A stretch of 64,000 nucleotides of DNA from Penium margaritaceum. Lineage: Eukaryota; Streptophyta; Zygnematophyceae; Desmidiales; Peniaceae. The translations under genes were made by a program, and so were the position numbers. The notes beneath the pieces were generated by a model. That model saw nothing but the letters and a program-made list of their open reading frames with translations, was not told the DNA's origin and ran no database searches. This document shows positions 1 through 10,606 of the stretch, in pieces; position 1 is the stretch's first letter; each line of letters starts with the position of its first letter. The DNA lies in contig SZWC01004923.1 in NCBI GenBank assembly GCA_023375785.1, positions 48,859-112,858 on the forward strand, read 5' to 3'.

Positions 1-230
1 CCCAGTCGCGTCCGCTGGCCCATCGGGGCTAGCAGCCCCAGTCGCTTCCGATAGTCCCTCCGGGCCGGCAGCCCCAACCGCGTCTGCTGACCCCTCCGGG
101 CTAGCAGTCCCAGTCGCATCCGTTCGCCCCTCCGGGCCAGCAGCCCCAGCCGCGTCCGCTCGCCCCTCCGGGCCGGCAGCCCCAGTTGTGTCCACTGGCC
201 CCTCGGGCCCAGCCGCGCCTGTTGCGTCTG
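1..230 (+). repeat. 36-bp coding minisatellite in Copia-1 linker
   Basis: About six to seven imperfect 36-bp units follow one another. Each reads as a 12-residue Pro/Ala/Ser/Gly repeat of the type PSGPAAPVASA. It sits in the disordered linker between integrase and RT, where length variation would be tolerated. The other Copia copies here have Pro/Ser-rich linkers at this place without the regular 36-bp period. Confidence 0.8.
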
Positions 231-2290
231 CCGGCTCCTCCGGACCAGTAGCCCCGTCCGCCTCTGTGAGCCCGTCGGACTCAGCACCATCTTCTGCCCG
301 ACCGCGCTACACACGTGGCCCGGGCGGCAGCCTCCGACCTCGGCCGACAGTGAGCGCGCAGACCGTCGCTCCCCGTCCCATGGCACCTCGACCCCTTGTG
401 GCTCCACGTGTCTCCTCCACTCCCACGGTCGTGAGTGGGGACCCTGGCACAAAGGCTCTCGGCCTGACCATTTCTGCCATCATTGCAGACCTTCACCCGG
501 GCTCTACATTGGGGTACGCCATGCTTTATCACGAGCATCGGCATGCTGTTGTGGCTGTACTCGCACGCATCCCACCTCGGGCTCGTGATGCACACGCCCT
601 CTCAGTCCGGTCCACAGTGCGCCCAGAGGACCCTTCCACCTAGCGAGGCTCGAGCCTCCCCTGAGGCCGCACACTGGGATGCTGCCTGTGCCGAGGAGCT
701 CGAAGCTATCCGACAGCACCACGTGTATGACCTCGTCGACCTCCCTCCAGGTCAGAAGGCCATTGGTGCCAAGTGGGTCTTTCGGTGTAAGTGGAAGCCT
801 GACGGATTCTTGGACAAGTACAAGGCCCGTCTCACAGCAAAGGGGTTCGCTCAGGTCCCTGGGGTCGATAACGACCAGATTTTCGCCCTAGTTGGCCGGT
901 TCTCCACTAGCCGGGCGCTCTTCAGCCTGGTTGCCCAGCACGGGTAGGAGCTGCATCAGATGGATGTGAGCAACGCATTCCTCCATGGCTCACTGGAGGG
1001 TGAGGAGCTCTACATGACGCAGCCTCCGGGCTTCGACAACGGCACTGGGAGAGTGTGGCGGCTGCGGAAGGCCCTCTATGGCCTGAAGCAGCCGCCTCGG
1101 TGCTGGAACCAGGAGACCAGCAATACGCTTCTCCGTGGCGGCCTCCAGCGCAGCACCGCTGACTTCGCACTGTTCGTCAGCTCGCGAGGTCAGACCTTCA
1201 TCGCGGTTCTGGTCTACGTCGATGATCTCCTCATTGCGTCGCCAGACGCGGCAGCCATCCAGTGCGTCAAGGACCTGCTGCACGCCACCTACCAGATGAA
1301 GGACTTCGGGTCTGCTCGAGTCTTCCTGGGCATGGAGCTCGAGCATGATCGCTCCTAGGGCATCCTGCACGTCCACCAGGCTGCCTATGTGCAAACCCTG
1401 TCCACTCGCTTCGCCGAGGACTTGCCCCTCGTGCCTAGCGCATCCTCACCCATGTCACCCGATGGCCAGGTCAAGCTGAAAAGTCACGACCCAGCTGTTG
1501 TGGGGGAGCCAGTTGATGTGACCACGTATCTGCGGATCATCGGGTCACTGATGTTCCTGGCAACGACGACGCGTCCAGACATCGCGTTCGCCGTTAACCT
1601 CCTGGCCCAATTCTCTCAGGAGCCGCGTCACCTCCACTTTGAGGCCGCAATCCGAGTACTGCGCTATGTCGTCTCGACCCCTCGAGGAGGTCTCATGTTC
1701 CGCCGTTAGCCGTCCGTCGTCGCAGTGGGCTACACCGACAGTGACTGGGCCGGCAGTCCAGACGGTAAAAGTTGCACTGGCTGGATTTTTCTGGTCGGTG
1801 GCACAACTGTGTCTTGGCGCAGTGGCAAGCAGGGGTGCATTGCACGCAACACTGCTGAGGCTGAGTATGTGGCCCTTGGCTCAGGCGCGTGTGAGAGTGT
1901 GTGGCTGCGTTGCCTGCTGTCCGAGTTGCGTCAGTCTGTCTAATCCATCACCTTGCATTGTGACAATGAATGTGCCATGGCCATCACCGACAATGACGGC
2001 GTGCATCACACACGCACAAAGTACATCAATGTTGAGAATCACTATGTGCGTTCGTTGTTGCATGACGGCAGCGTCAGCATCGTATGGGTTGAGACTGCAC
2101 GACAGCAGGCTAACTTCTTGACCAAGGCACTGAAGCGGGACTCGTTCAAGAAGGCTGTGACTTCAGTCGGTGTGCGTCCGTGAGTTGCCCTCTTTGTCTC
2201 TGCCCGCGTCTCCACGTACCTTGGGGGAGTCTTGATGTTGACCGTTTCTCTGCCCGCCCATGTACACTACGCCTATGAGTCATGGGGGAG
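1..2290 (+). mobile_element. Ty1/Copia retrotransposon, 3' part (Copia-1), decayed
   Basis: This is the 3' half of a Copia pol region entering from outside the window. Positions 1-480 encode a Pro/Ala/Ser-rich linker between integrase and reverse transcriptase. The RT domain lies at about 640-1430, with the conserved KWVF block, the LHQMDVSNAFLHG block and the YVDDLLIAS catalytic motif. RNase H follows at about 1720-2180 with YTDSDW, SGKQGC and a CDN motif. The polypurine tract CATGGGGGAG is at 2281-2290. It is clearly related to elements A and B in this window but is a distinct lineage. It is broken in roughly half a dozen places, so it is a fossil. Confidence 0.9.
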
Positions 2291-2870
2291 TATTGGTTTT
2301 TTCCACTGATTGTGCTCTGTTGTGTCCTCCCGGCTTGTGTACATCGGCGTGCAGATGACTGACGGCGAGACTCGACGCTGATCGAGTGTCATTCGGTGGA
2401 GCGGACGCACGCTGAGGTCGTCTCGCAGTTCGCTGGAGCCTCCTCTCTCCAGCGACGTGTTCAGCTCCATCGGCAGGCCTCCTCGGCGGTCGCGCTTCCG
2501 GCCGTCACTGCCACCGCGGTCGCTATCTGCATGCGTCCAGGGCGTACTGTTGTGCCTGTGTCATCATGCGCTGCCTAGGGTCCCTGTTGCATGTTGCATG
2601 GCCCTATTCGGCAGCATAAACCGTCGTGGGCACTGCCTGGGTTCAGGCTGCCATAACTCCTTGCTACTATTTTTCTAGCTGATTCTGACCGCACGGCTGC
2701 GTTCGCAGCGTCGGTATTATGGTATGGTCCAGTTTTCAAGCAAAACGGACGACGCCCGGGTTTTGGGCTGTCGGCCGTCTGGCAGGCCTCACCGAGAAAA
2801 CCTGCCAGCCTGAAATTAGCTATTTTCTGATTGGCTGATGAAATGAGTAACAAGCTCTACAGAGCTGGGG
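2291..2870 (+). repeat. presumed 3' LTR of Copia-1
   Basis: The sequence directly follows the polypurine tract, so it should begin the 3' LTR. The 5' LTR lies outside the window, so the right edge cannot be set by comparison and is approximate. I see no coding signal. Confidence 0.5.
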
Positions 2871-3149
2871 GGGAGGGGGGCTAGAACTTGGAGGGGTCCC
2901 CCATTGCTGTTCATTCTTCATTCCTAATTAGTTACTATCAGTTTTCAGCTGCTTTCTGGCGCTAACTCTGGTGCGCTCGTTTCTGAGCAACAAACCCAGA
3001 GCTTCCAGACTTAGACTCTAGAGCAGCAGACTGAGGGGGCAGCTGACTTAAGCAACGAGCGTAGAAGCCCGCACGCTGCATCAACAACGCTGCTGCCCCA
3101 ACGTGCTGCATAGACTTTCTCTCTACGATGACCTCATTGTTTTTCTCTA
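2871..3149. other. unassigned spacer
   Basis: No gene or repeat is recognised. It contains a short G-rich run near 2865-2885 and otherwise looks like unconstrained sequence between Copia-1 and element D. Confidence 0.4.
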
Positions 3150-3938
3150 CTTTCGACACGTAAACCCCCGTTTTTTACGTCAGGTTTTATGTTTTACACA
3201 AACTCAGCCTGCAAAAAAACATATAAAATCCTAAATGAAACCAGGGGGATTGCGTGTAAAAAACGATGATGTCATCGCTCGATCGCGATTCTCGCATTGG
3301 AGTGAGAATCACGAGGGGGGTTGACATGCCCCACCTCGCTTTGCTCGATCAGCGGATTATGCCGCTGATCAAGCATGGTGAAGCAAATGGACAGGGCAAG
3401 TATTTGGGCAAGGCGTGAACATCATTTTTTCACCAGGAAAGGCGTCACCTCTACCCTCGCGTATTGGGTAGAAGGGTGATTTCGCAAATTCCCATATGTC
3501 TTGCATTGACCTGGTAAACTTGTTCTAATATTCCAAAACTTCCCACCTTTATGCAACCTTGGAAAATGAACAAGTTTTGATACGATAATTGTAGGTATCG
3601 ACCCCATGACCCTTCTGTAACCGCACGACCGTTCCGTTCTGCTTCTCCTGCATCAACATCACAAGTCTTGTTGGTCATGTCGGTCCGGTCAAGAACGATT
3701 TTCACGCCATTTGTTTAGTAAGAGGCAGTGTAATTCAATAAAAATGAAATGGTTTTCCACACACGTCCTTCTTACTTGCGCTTGTCGCAACTCAAGTTAT
3801 CCGCTTCACGTCCCATTCTTATTGCTACCAACATGGACGACACTTGTTTTCAACTTCCTACTCATCTCTCCTTCTACGTGCTTGATGAATTCTATGCACA
3901 CTTTGCTCACATACATAATGCGTCATTCACTTGCTTTC
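3150..3938 (-). mobile_element. old AT-rich element D, left fragment
   Basis: Positions about 3160-3440 resemble 32360-32540 in direct orientation, which could be the two LTRs of one old element. Positions about 3725-3938 resemble 59866-60010, part of a second D copy that continues without interruption. Here the D sequence is cut at 3939 by element C and resumes at 28362. The strand is inferred from a reverse-strand RT trace near 31.1 kb. It is a fossil with no intact coding. Confidence 0.55.
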
Positions 3939-5433
3939 TGATGTACATACCAGATTAAATTCTGGCATCCACCTCCAAGGGGGGAAAGAAGCCTGGATTT
4001 TCTTGCTACATGCATAGCAGATCTTTGCATGCTTGTTGGCCCAGATTGGTCAGCAGTTGCGTAGTGTAAGTAAGCATTGCTAGGTACTTGACCCAAACCA
4101 AGCAGGGTGGGGCTACACTTGTCTGGACTGCTCGGACCACTTGCATCAGCACATGCAAGTAAGGCTCTGGAGCTGGGACCACTCTGCATCAGGTGGTGCA
4201 TGCATGACTCAACATTGCATCAACTACCACATGCATGGATCAGCAGTTGCATCAGCTACTACATGGACGAATCACCAGCTGCATGTAGAGCAAAGAGTGG
4301 GGACCGCCTTACATTAATGGCAATATGCGCGACTTAACGGCTAGGACCATAGCCAAATTGTCAACATTTAGGAAGCTTCCTTGAGGAGGAAGCTGTGTTT
4401 CTTGGACCGGGAAGATTCCTTGAGGAGGAAACTACGACCTTGTAGTAAGAAGTTTCCTCTAAGCACAGAGTAGCTGGTTCACTTGCCAAGATCCCACTAT
4501 AAAAGCAGACTGGACTCAGTCATTCCAGCAACTCAAACAACAACTCAGCAAGCAACTCAACACAAAACTCTAGTTGTAAGACCAGAAGTCCATCTCTCCC
4601 AGACAATGCCTTAAACCAAGACTCTGTAGTCGCTCTCATCTCAAGACCCAATTAGGCCTGGCAGCAGTATCCCAACCTAGGCAAGAGAACGCCCCTGACT
4701 ACTTGAAGGTCTGACTACCTTGTTGTGGTGGCCAGACTACTTGGAAGAGACAAGCTACCTAGCTTGAGCTGTCTTGCTTGATGTTGCCCATCTATGGTCC
4801 AGGAGTTGTGTCTAGGCGTGAGAGCATAGAGTTAGTGTCTAACCTCGCCTCTGGCTTACAGAGCTGATTCTGTTTGTATAGTTGGAATGTGTTGGAGTCT
4901 CCCTTTGTTGACCCAATGTGTTTGGCAGTGCTTTGTCAGCATTGTTAGGAGGGTCTAAAAGCTGTGTATCTTGCTGGAGATCCCCTCTGCTGACCTAGTG
5001 AGCCTGGCAGCACTCTACCAGCTTGGATAGGAGGGTCAGAAGACCTCTAGCGACTCAATAAGTTTGGGAGTGGCTACCAGCATGGAGAGGAGGCTGCCCT
5101 GACAACCTGGATGCCATTTCACATGAAAGTACGGTGACCGTGCTGAGATCCTTGCAACGACAGCCTTGACAGCCTAGCAAGGTGTTACGCCCTTGGATGG
5201 GGCAAGTTGTGTGAGAGCACTGAGCATAGCTCTGTTTCGACGTTGTTTTCTTGTACCATATCTGTACTTGATAGTCTTTTTCAAGTACAGGTTCCAATCC
5301 AAGTCTTCCGCTTCTACACATTGGAGTATAGGGTTTGCTTATTGGGCACGGAGATCTTGGACAGCAGCAAGACCCCCTTGCTACATCATAGGATGCAATG
5401 ACTTCGTCACTATAGGCTCAAGAAAACACAACA
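3939..5433 (+). repeat. 5' LTR of element C
   Basis: It is a 1495-bp LTR matching the split 3' copy end to end. It contains a TATA box followed by a CAA-rich leader, and a GGAAGCTTCC palindrome at 4371-4380 that also occurs in the LTRs of A and B. Confidence 0.88.
4498..4504 (+). promoter_or_regulatory. TATA box in C 5' LTR
   Basis: TATAAAA sits in the context CCACTATAAAAGC, with a CAA/CTCA-rich leader downstream as expected for an RNA polymerase II start. The same box is conserved in the 3' LTR at 11163-11169. Confidence 0.7.
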
Positions 5434-5445
5434 TGGCATCAGAGC
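5434..5445 (+). other. primer-binding site of element C
   Basis: TGGCATCAGAGC directly abuts the LTR end. It differs by one base from the plant initiator-Met tRNA complement TGGTATCAGAGC used by A and B. Confidence 0.8.
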
Positions 5446-5852
5446 ACAAGGATGTCTAAGCATGCTCAACATGCGATTAGAGTAGCAGACCCGTGCTGCC
5501 AATAAGAAGCAGCAATTACAACTCAAGCTTCAAAGGATGACAACGTCTGTCATCACTCAGTAGTGGTAGGATGAGCGCGTGACGTGACGACCTTGCACAC
5601 ATGGAGCTATTGAGGACGCTTTGAGCGACCTCAATATGGAAAGCTCACACATGGACTCTCAACAGCTAAATGACCTCTCAGCAACAAGCTTGTGCATGGA
5701 CGATGGATGTGGTCCAAGGAGAGAGAAAGCAGTAGCTGAGGAGGTAAAGCACTAAAGAGAGGAGGCGCTTCGGACAAGTGAACGGAAATACCACGTGTGT
5801 GCAAATGAAGCCTTGTAGTAGCAGTTAACTGACAAGTGTTTTGCGCTCTTAC

Positions 5853-5978
5853 CTTCCAAAGAGGAGGGCACAAGTTTTGAAGCTCACGGTTAAGACCTGC
5901 AACGGCAGTTGACCCAAAGTCAGCAAAAGATGCATCCTCAGCACCAGCTTCAACTAGCACAACTACCATCATCATCAA
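5853..5978 (-). pseudogene. antisense exon-like segment 7 in C
   Basis: The frame encodes VLVEAGAEDASFADFGSTAV followed by LNRELQNLCPPLWK and ends exactly at a strong donor, GTAAGAG (GT at 5852-5851). The first part recalls an ankyrin-type repeat, but one unit is too little to assign. Confidence 0.45.
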
Positions 5979-6389
5979 CTACATTAATCCCCGAAGCAGA
6001 TATGGCACAATCCATGCCATAAGCTCTCATGCCAATGTAGATGCCAATGACACGATACACAACATCAGGCATGATATAGCTTTGCGTGGTTCAGCCACAT
6101 CACGTTGCAACGGAGGTGCCATCCGTGGCACTTGCACCACCAGTGCTAGATTCAGTTCATCATGAGACAGCTGGAGAGCATGCTTCAAAGCATGAAAGCA
6201 TAGATCTACGGTAGTAGATGTGGATTCCGTAGCTCCTTTGCCAAAAAAAGCAGCATACCTGTGAGCTGCTAACTGCCAAGGCAGCTCAACTTGAAGGTCA
6301 CGTGATGCAGATCGAGCAACAAAATGAGGCCTTGCTACTTAACAAGACTTCATCAGTGTCACATCAGCCATCTACACATCAGCTTGAGC

Positions 6390-6701
6390 TTAGTTTTTCT
6401 CTAGACATGCCAGATCCCGTCTGTCCTTAGCAGAAAAATTCAGCTTCATCTGTTGATGAAGGAAGTGTATAGACTCTTGAGATTTTCCTTGAAGCATCCA
6501 CGACAACACCTTTACAACAGTAAAAGCATGCAACACTGCCACCAGGATTTCAAGCACCATAAGCAGCAACTGACGAAAAGCAATAGAACTTCTCAAATAC
6601 TGACGTGATGATGTCATGAGGGTCGTCAGCATTCCATGCACTGCTTTGTGAGTTCCAAGCAATGATGCCATTGGCAACAACTCAGGTTGCCAGAGAGCCA
6701 A
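6390..6701 (-). pseudogene. antisense exon-like segment 6 in C, membrane-like
   Basis: The frame has a hydrophobic core (FRQLLLMVLEILVAVLHAF) and then a Gln/Lys-rich tail. It continues the order of segments on this strand. No domain is recognised. Confidence 0.35.
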
Positions 6702-7009
6702 GGCAAGCAGTCGTCTTGTAGAAGCACATGGAGGGTAAAGTGGTGACTAAGGAACCAGACTACCATCAGCAACCTTGCAGCAGCAAGCAGCACTCGCAAC
6801 GATAGTGCCTATTTGAGAGAGAAGTGTCGGCACTAGTAGTCACAAAGTTGGAAGCCTCATCAAACGTCCACAAACTGACCAGCGAAGCGGACAGTGGCTC
6901 CACATCCCAGACGATGTTCTCATTCTTCATCCAACAGAAGACAATCCTGTTGCTGAATGCTGATTGTGCAAAAGAGCTGCTGAGGTGGACGTGTCTTCTG
7001 CAGTAGACA

Positions 7010-7183
7010 TGGTTTCACACGAGCCTCAAAGCGCATGACAAGCTGACTCTTCATCAGATTGTACAAAGCCAACACGATGATAGCATACACTGCTAATGCA
7101 ACAGACGGCCAAGCAGAAGCCAGCCTACGACCTGTAACAGGAGCAGTGATGTAGCAGGTGCTCGTGTATGGAGCCACGAGCAA
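7010..7183 (-). pseudogene. antisense exon-like segment 5 in C, membrane-like
   Basis: The frame includes a roughly 20-residue hydrophobic run (WPSVALAVYAIIVLALYNLM) followed by basic residues, as in a transmembrane helix with a positive flank. The family is not recognised. Confidence 0.4.
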
Positions 7184-7321
7184 GTGAGAGTTGACAAAAT
7201 GAACTTACTAGCTACAGTTGTATCGAAACAGTATTGGTACAAGAGAAAGCAGCATGGTGGCAGCTCCGGGGCAGCCCTCAACCATCAACAAAATAGTGAC
7301 AAGCGCACCAAGACAAAGACA

Positions 7322-7646
7322 CTCGTTAGCAGTCTAACATGTACTTCTCACAATCAGAAAACCCGTTCCATGACGCGGAGCGGGCAATAGCGGAGGTAGA
7401 AGATGAAGAAAAAGAAAGGAGAGCGTCTCAACAAAAAGAGGGGATGGTATGCCAAAGCACCCTTTGATTGTAGCATCGGCACCNCTCGTTAGCAGTCTAA
7501 CATGTACTTCTCACAATCAGAAAACCCGTTCCATGACGCGGAGCGGGCAATAGCGGAGGTAGAAGATGAAGAAAAAGAAAGGAGAGCGTCTCAACAAAAA
7601 GAGGGGATGGTATGCCAAAGCACCCTTTGATTGTAGCATCGGCACC
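7322..7646. repeat. 162-bp direct duplication around a single N
   Basis: Positions 7322-7483 and 7485-7646 appear identical and are separated only by one N at 7484. The likeliest cause is an unclosed assembly join where both contig ends carry the same sequence, not a biological tandem repeat. Confidence 0.85.
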
Positions 7647-7775
7647 ACCAAGTGCAGCAAAGCACAAGTGTTGTAGAGTTTCATGACGAATTGGAACAAC
7701 CGGAGGTAAGGTGTGTGACACTGTAATCGCGGACACCATCATGCTATTCCTCTGCGGTACCAAGCTAGTGTGCAT
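7497..7775 (-). pseudogene. antisense exon-like segment 4 in C
   Basis: It follows an acceptor CCTTTAG. The frame includes VSAITVSHTLPPVVPIRHE, then LCFAALGGADATIKGCFG, then a Leu/Phe-rich hydrophobic stretch that could span a membrane. Part of the underlying DNA is repeated next to a single N base, so the right edge may be an assembly effect. Confidence 0.45.
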
Positions 7776-7954
7776 CTAAAGGCAATGCAAAGCAAAAGAA
7801 AAAACCTACAATGACAAAAATCCCCTCAGTCGGAGCACATCAATCTCTCCGTTTTCAAACTTGACCCCAAAAACATCAACAAGGATGCATTTTGCATCCG
7901 AGGAGACCTCTGCCCTCCTTTAGGTAGCCGAGTGAATTAAAAATTTAGGACACA

Positions 7955-8114
7955 TTAGCAAAGAAGCGTGCCGACATTGGCCATAGTTGCAATATCCATG
8001 AAAATGTCAACAGCAGCTTGCTTTGTCAAAGCAACAAACAAAGAGATTCTAGATTGAGGGGTAGGGAAAGCAAAGGTGTTGGTCAAGCCTTGAAACAACA
8101 CACGATGTAACAGG
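7955..8114 (-). pseudogene. antisense exon-like segment 3 in C
   Basis: It follows a pyrimidine-rich acceptor ending TTCTCAG (AG at 8116-8115). The frame encodes FAFPTPQSRISLFVALTKQA and then AAVDIFMDIATMANVG before a TAA. The family is not recognised. Confidence 0.45.
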
Positions 8115-8167
8115 CTGAGAAGCAGACAAAATCCTGCTGGTGTGGTAGGTAGACGTAATAAGTTCAC

Positions 8168-8328
8168 CACGTGTCTGGTGGCATGCATGAATGGAGTAGT
8201 TACGCTCCATGGGAAAATCTTGCGAGAGTGGTAGGTGGAGGCAGTAAGCCCAGCTGGTGTCAGGTGGGGTGCAGATATGGAGTAGTTATGCTCCACACCA
8301 AAATCTTACCAAGGTGGTCTGTGGAGGA
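8168..8328. repeat. tandem pair of about 80 bp in C
   Basis: Two diverged copies, about 8168-8253 and 8254-8328, share the blocks GGAGTAGTTA, GCTCCA and AAAATCTT. They span the donor side of antisense segment 2, so an exon-intron border has been partly duplicated. Confidence 0.6.
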
Positions 8329-8593
8329 AGGAGCGTTTACGACATTCGGCCGCTATTCGGACCTTAAAGCAGACAAGGACCTTGTCCTCATATTTCCATA
8401 TGAAGGCATAAATTTGTGGAGGGGCAAGCTTGCTTCTCACAATCACAAATTTCCCTCCAGCAACAGCGTGTTCAATAGTTACTGATCTCACAGCAGGAGC
8501 TAAAGCAGTAGTGCAACAGTCAAAGCAGCTGTCAAAGTGAAGGCCAGGAGTTTGAGGTATAGGAACGACCTTGGAGCAGCTCTTTTTTATCAC
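8310..8593 (-). pseudogene. antisense exon-like segment 2 in C
   Basis: The open frame includes PQTPGLHFDSCFDCC, AVAGGKFVIVRSKLAPPQIY and FIWKYEDKVLVCFKVRIAAE. It runs up to a consensus donor GTAAGA beginning at 8309. Hydrophobic and charged residues alternate as in a folded domain. The family is unknown. Confidence 0.5.
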
Positions 8594-8967
8594 CAGCTAT
8601 GTGGCTAAGCCCGTTCGTCATGTGAATCAGAGCTATAAGGCCATCCTTGTGTGCGGTACATTTTGGAAGGTGAAAGCGACAAACAACAGTAGTAGTAGAT
8701 CACTAGCAAAAATGGGAGACATTCCGTGTTTACTATGAGCTACGTGGTGGTTTTAAAAAAAGGCAGAACCTGATTTTGACAGCGGTGAGAACCCTTTTTC
8801 AGGTTTCCTCAACAAAAAAAGAATCACAGGTCGAGTTTACTTCTCACCGCTGGTCCTCCTTCATTAGCAGTTGGTCCCACAACAAAGCAGTGGCAAAAAC
8901 TAGAGAAGTAATGACCAGCAGCAGTAGGTAATTGTTATAATCCTCGCTTCAGGAGTTCTCATTTCAC

Positions 8968-9180
8968 CTTTTACAAAGTGGACCTTACTACTTTTGTCGG
9001 CAAAACAAGACGGGTCACCTTCTTTGGTAACCATGAAGAGTTGACTGTTGCGTGCAAACTGCGAGCTCCAAGCAGCGCTTAAAATGTAAGGCATACCGAA
9101 AGCCAAACGTGGTTGCTGAGCTATAGTTTGGAAATTGAGCCCTAGCAAGTCAAGTAGTGCAGCAGGGTTGCACGAACGGC
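8968..9180 (-). pseudogene. antisense exon-like segment 1 in C
   Basis: One open frame reads like real protein, including the stretches LLDLLGLNFQ, LAFGMPYILSAAWSSQF and FMVTKEGDPSCFADKSSKVH. It stops being protein-like where a GT splice donor follows at 8967-8966. The frame stays open upstream to about 9300, so the left edge is uncertain. The family is unknown. Confidence 0.5.
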
Positions 9181-10606
9181 TCGTCCAGAAAAAAATGGTG
9201 AAAGCTCGTTGTCGCGAGCAAAAGAAGGGCTAAAGAGGAGGGTCATGTCGAGCGAGGGGGGGAGGGGAGTGGCTTCCAAGCTGGACATCGCACTAGCTTG
9301 CCGCAATGGCGAGTAGGGCCAAAGGCTTGACGCGGCAGCAGGCAAGGTCGCTGCAAAGCTCTGCCGCGACAGTATGCTGGCGCAAAGCCCCTACCGCGAC
9401 GACAATCAGGCTGGCCGAAGACCACGCCAGCGAGGCCTCACACGAAGCCTTTGCAAGAGAGAACCAACCAAAAAAATGGCTGGGCCGAAGTTTGCCCCTC
9501 AAGCGACACATGGTGGCGGAGGGCCACGTGTAAATAGCCAAGGCCAAGGCCATGGCCGGTGGAGCAAGTGAGTGAGCGGCGAACTCCGCTCGACGCAACC
9601 AATGGATTGCGAGAGAGAGAGAAAAAAAGGGAGGCTAGGCAATGGTCCAGAGCGACGTGGCCCCCAATCGGGCAGCCAAACTTGTGTCGACCCACCCGAC
9701 CAAAGGCAGCTCAAATCCAGCAACGACGATGACAAGCATTAAGAAATGGTGTTCCAGCTGCTGCGGACGCCATGGGAGGTCGTTACAAGTTTGAAAATAG
9801 ACCAAGAATGGACATGGGGCATGATGGCTGCCCCATGGTGAAATCACGTCGAAGCAATTGAGGGTGTCTAAAGCAAGTGGGGGTAGTAGCCAAGGAGAGT
9901 CGTGGAAGCAGGTGGCTGAAGTGAAAGGGGGAGCAGAACCCTACAGCATCAAGAAAGAATGAAAGGCTTTTATACCAGTTGACCAAAGGTGGCTACAGCA
10001 AGATGGCGGTCCAAGCAGGCGGCCCCAACCAACGGTCGCGCCTCGCAAGCACCTTGTTGGTGGAAGCTTCTGGAGCCTTTGACTGCACAGCCAAGCCCTT
10101 GCATGTGAGACATGGTGGGTTGGGCTGTGGGAGGTTGCTTCTGCGTGAAGCAACCTTAGTGGTGAGTGGGCAGGTGAACCTAGCCTCACCTAGTACAATT
10201 TTTCTTCTCCACCCGACCTGCTCCAGCCAGGCAACGGCCCCAAAAAGACCCAAAAATGTTAAAATTGAGCATTCATAGGGCGATACTCAACCCATTTGAG
10301 TCCTTTTTTTTTCAAACATTTCTAGTAGCTGGAGCACACCCAAGAGCAACCTGGAAGACTCTTTCCACATCAGATTTCTTCTCAGGATGCAAAGACCTCC
10401 ACCAATCACTCATTGCTCCACTAAAAAAAAGTGTGACAGTCCCCCCATTCATTAGCGTAGCTGACAAGGGGGAGTTTTCTAGTGAGTGATAACTGCAATA
10501 AGCAACAACTTTGACATGGCGTAGTCAGATTGTCAATCGGAGGTCAAGACGCAAAGTTACGGATTTATGTTTGCAAATACCCGAGTATGGCTTGGCTGGG
10601 GATTTC

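Larger units (their letters stand above)
5631..9348 (-). pseudogene. antisense multi-exon gene-like cargo inside element C
   Basis: On the strand opposite to the element, a series of protein-like segments appears in gene order from about 9.35 kb down to about 5.6 kb. Several end at good splice donors (GTAAGA after 8310, GTAAGAG after 5853) or start after good acceptors (before 8114 and 7775). Some are hydrophobic enough to be membrane segments. I do not recognise the protein family. Introns in a gene lying antisense to the element would not be spliced from the element's own transcript, so a captured host gene could keep them. Capture is an inference. An additional antisense ORF evolved within the element is the alternative. 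Confidence 0.5.
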
